Source: Rhizobiaceae bacterium (lineage in GTDB: Bacteria > Pseudomonadota > Alphaproteobacteria > Rhizobiales > Rhizobiaceae). From it: a stretch of 6,553 nucleotides of DNA. The translations under genes and the position numbers were made by a program. The stretch covers positions 1 to 6,553 of the forward strand of contig CAJYRE010000028.1 of the NCBI GenBank assembly GCA_913776675.1, read 5' to 3'. Below, piece after piece: positions 5,822 through 6,553 of this stretch; position 1 is the stretch's first letter; the number at the start of each line of letters is the position of its first letter. The notes beneath the pieces are model-generated. The model was not told the DNA's origin and made no database searches. It was given only the letters and a program-made list of their open reading frames with translations.

Positions 5822-5896
5822 GCGCCCTTCGTCTATCGGTTAGGACGTCAGATTTTCATTCTGAAAAGAGGGGTTCGACTCCCCTAGGGCGTGCCA
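5822..5896 (+). tRNA. tRNA-Glu(UUC), copy 1 of 3
   Basis: A 75-nt cloverleaf with encoded CCA. Acceptor GCGCCCT pairs with AGGGCGT (first pair a G-U wobble), discriminator G. The D arm is GTCT/GGAC, and the anticodon stem TCAGA/TCTGA closes the loop TTTTCAT, giving anticodon TTC. The T stem is AGGGG/CCCCT with loop TTCGACT. The sequence is identical to the copies at 6078 and 6336. It has its own promoter upstream; no GC-rich terminator hairpin follows, only the pyrimidine-rich CTCTTCTTCTCTCT. Confidence 0.97.
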
Positions 5897-6033
5897 CTCT
5901 TCTTCTCTCTATTCATACATGCCTTGCAGCGTATTTGCCGTTTGAAACGCGGTTGCTTTTGGTGTGCAGGCAAGACCGCTCTACAGCTTCTGCTCTGCTT
6001 GTGAATTTTTCTGATAAAAATGCAAAATTCCAC

Positions 6034-6062
6034 TTGCAGCATCAAGCGCTTCCGATTATGAG
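6034..6062 (+). promoter_or_regulatory. Promoter of tRNA-Glu copy 2
   Basis: TTGCAG (6034-6039), a 17-nt spacer and TATGAG (6057-6062) lie with the -10 ending 15 nt before the tRNA. Its -10 is the least canonical of the three. Confidence 0.65.
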
Positions 6063-6077
6063 AGCGCCACGCAACAC

Positions 6078-6152
6078 GCGCCCTTCGTCTATCGGTTAGG
6101 ACGTCAGATTTTCATTCTGAAAAGAGGGGTTCGACTCCCCTAGGGCGTGCCA
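6078..6152 (+). tRNA. tRNA-Glu(UUC), copy 2 of 3
   Basis: Identical over all 75 nt, including the encoded CCA and the G1-U72 wobble pair, to the copies at 5822 and 6336. It is 181 nt from copy 1 in unrelated spacer DNA. The leader (CGCCACGCAACAC) differs from the CCCCACAGCAC shared by copies 1 and 3. Confidence 0.97.
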
Positions 6153-6292
6153 CTGCGTTTCCTCAAGTCAATCCTTGTTTTGATAGATGGTCGCTAACGC
6201 GCAGCCAGTTGCTTGCCTTTACGCACGGTGCGTATGCTCATTCTGCGCTTTAAAAAAAATCCAGAGCCTGTGGAAAAACCTCATTTTTCTGC

Positions 6293-6321
6293 TTGCGTTG
6301 AATCAAACTGGCACCTATAAG
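6293..6321 (+). promoter_or_regulatory. Promoter of tRNA-Glu copy 3
   Basis: TTGCGT (6293-6298), a 17-nt spacer and TATAAG (6316-6321) lie with the -10 ending 14 nt before the tRNA. Confidence 0.7.
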
Positions 6322-6335
6322 CAGCCCCACAGCAC

Positions 6336-6410
6336 GCGCCCTTCGTCTATCGGTTAGGACGTCAGATTTTCATTCTGAAAAGAGGGGTTCGACTCCCCTA
6401 GGGCGTGCCA
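6336..6410 (+). tRNA. tRNA-Glu(UUC), copy 3 of 3
   Basis: Identical to the two preceding copies and 183 nt from copy 2. Its leader CCCCACAGCAC and the first five bases after CCA (CTCTT) match copy 1, so copies 1 and 3 share slightly longer identity than either shares with copy 2. The following 143 bases to the window end hold no gene I can support. Confidence 0.97.
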
Positions 6411-6553
6411 CTCTTATTAAAAATTTCATTGAAGATGAATGTAAAAGGCTCAGCGGCAATCTGCCTGTTGGTGCCATAGTCTTTTGCAAGCCTACTCCAC
6501 TTTTTCGACCAGCGCGTTTACAGCGCCTCCCGATAAGGTGACTATTTTAGGTG

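Noticed and set aside
5897..6335. Repeats in the tRNA-Glu spacers as a CRISPR-like or integron-like array
   Set aside because: The repeated units are complete tRNA-Glu cloverleaves with encoded CCA; the spacers are about 180 nt and contain promoters.
6492..6551. Minus-strand open frame at the right edge ending in TAG 6492-6494 (TLSGGAVNALVEKVE)
   Set aside because: It could be the C-terminus of a gene from beyond the window, but 19 codons are too few to separate from chance.

Overview
The window looks like chromosome of an alphaproteobacterium. Two things point there: a small bacterial homologue of the mitochondrial complex I accessory subunit NDUFS4 (a family shared by Alphaproteobacteria and mitochondria), and a tandem double cold-shock-domain protein directly followed by a DUF192 protein. 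I cannot name the genus.

Region 1 (1-1994) reads as the end of a Tn7/Tn5053-type transposition module, visibly richer in G+C than what follows. It holds the 3' end of an unidentified gene, a TniQ-family target-selection gene, and an intrinsic terminator. The tniQ reading frame is interrupted by one in-frame TAG at 1642-1644; beyond it the same frame stays open for another 99 codons of helix-turn-helix-like sequence. An ancestral protein of about 605 residues is therefore truncated to 505, unless the stop is read through. The module lies just downstream of the 3' end of a tRNA-Arg(UCU) gene, the kind of place where such elements insert. The outer end of the element is not visible.

Region 2 (2117-2755, minus strand) is a housekeeping run in the order promoter, tRNA-Pro(UGG), NDUFS4-like gene, tRNA-Arg(UCU).

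Region 3 (2902-4060, minus strand) is a two-gene unit, a double cold-shock-domain protein followed 2 nt later by a signal-peptide-bearing DUF192 protein. A textbook intrinsic terminator (9-bp stem, 8-U tract) is encoded inside the signal-peptide codons of the DUF192 gene. The csp promoter region combines a sigma70-like promoter, a CtrA-like box and a flanking 9-bp inverted repeat.

Region 4 (4131-5701, plus strand) has a glyoxalase I gene (gloA) with its four metal ligands, then an alanine/proline/glutamine-rich lipoprotein of unknown function. A hairpin or terminator follows each.

Region 5 (5780-6410, plus strand) carries three identical tRNA-Glu(UUC) genes about 257 bp apart in otherwise dissimilar DNA, each with its own promoter of form TTGC-rich -35, 17-nt spacer, TATRAG -10. 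The last 143 bases hold nothing I can call with confidence. No CRISPR array, rRNA gene or complete insertion sequence is visible.
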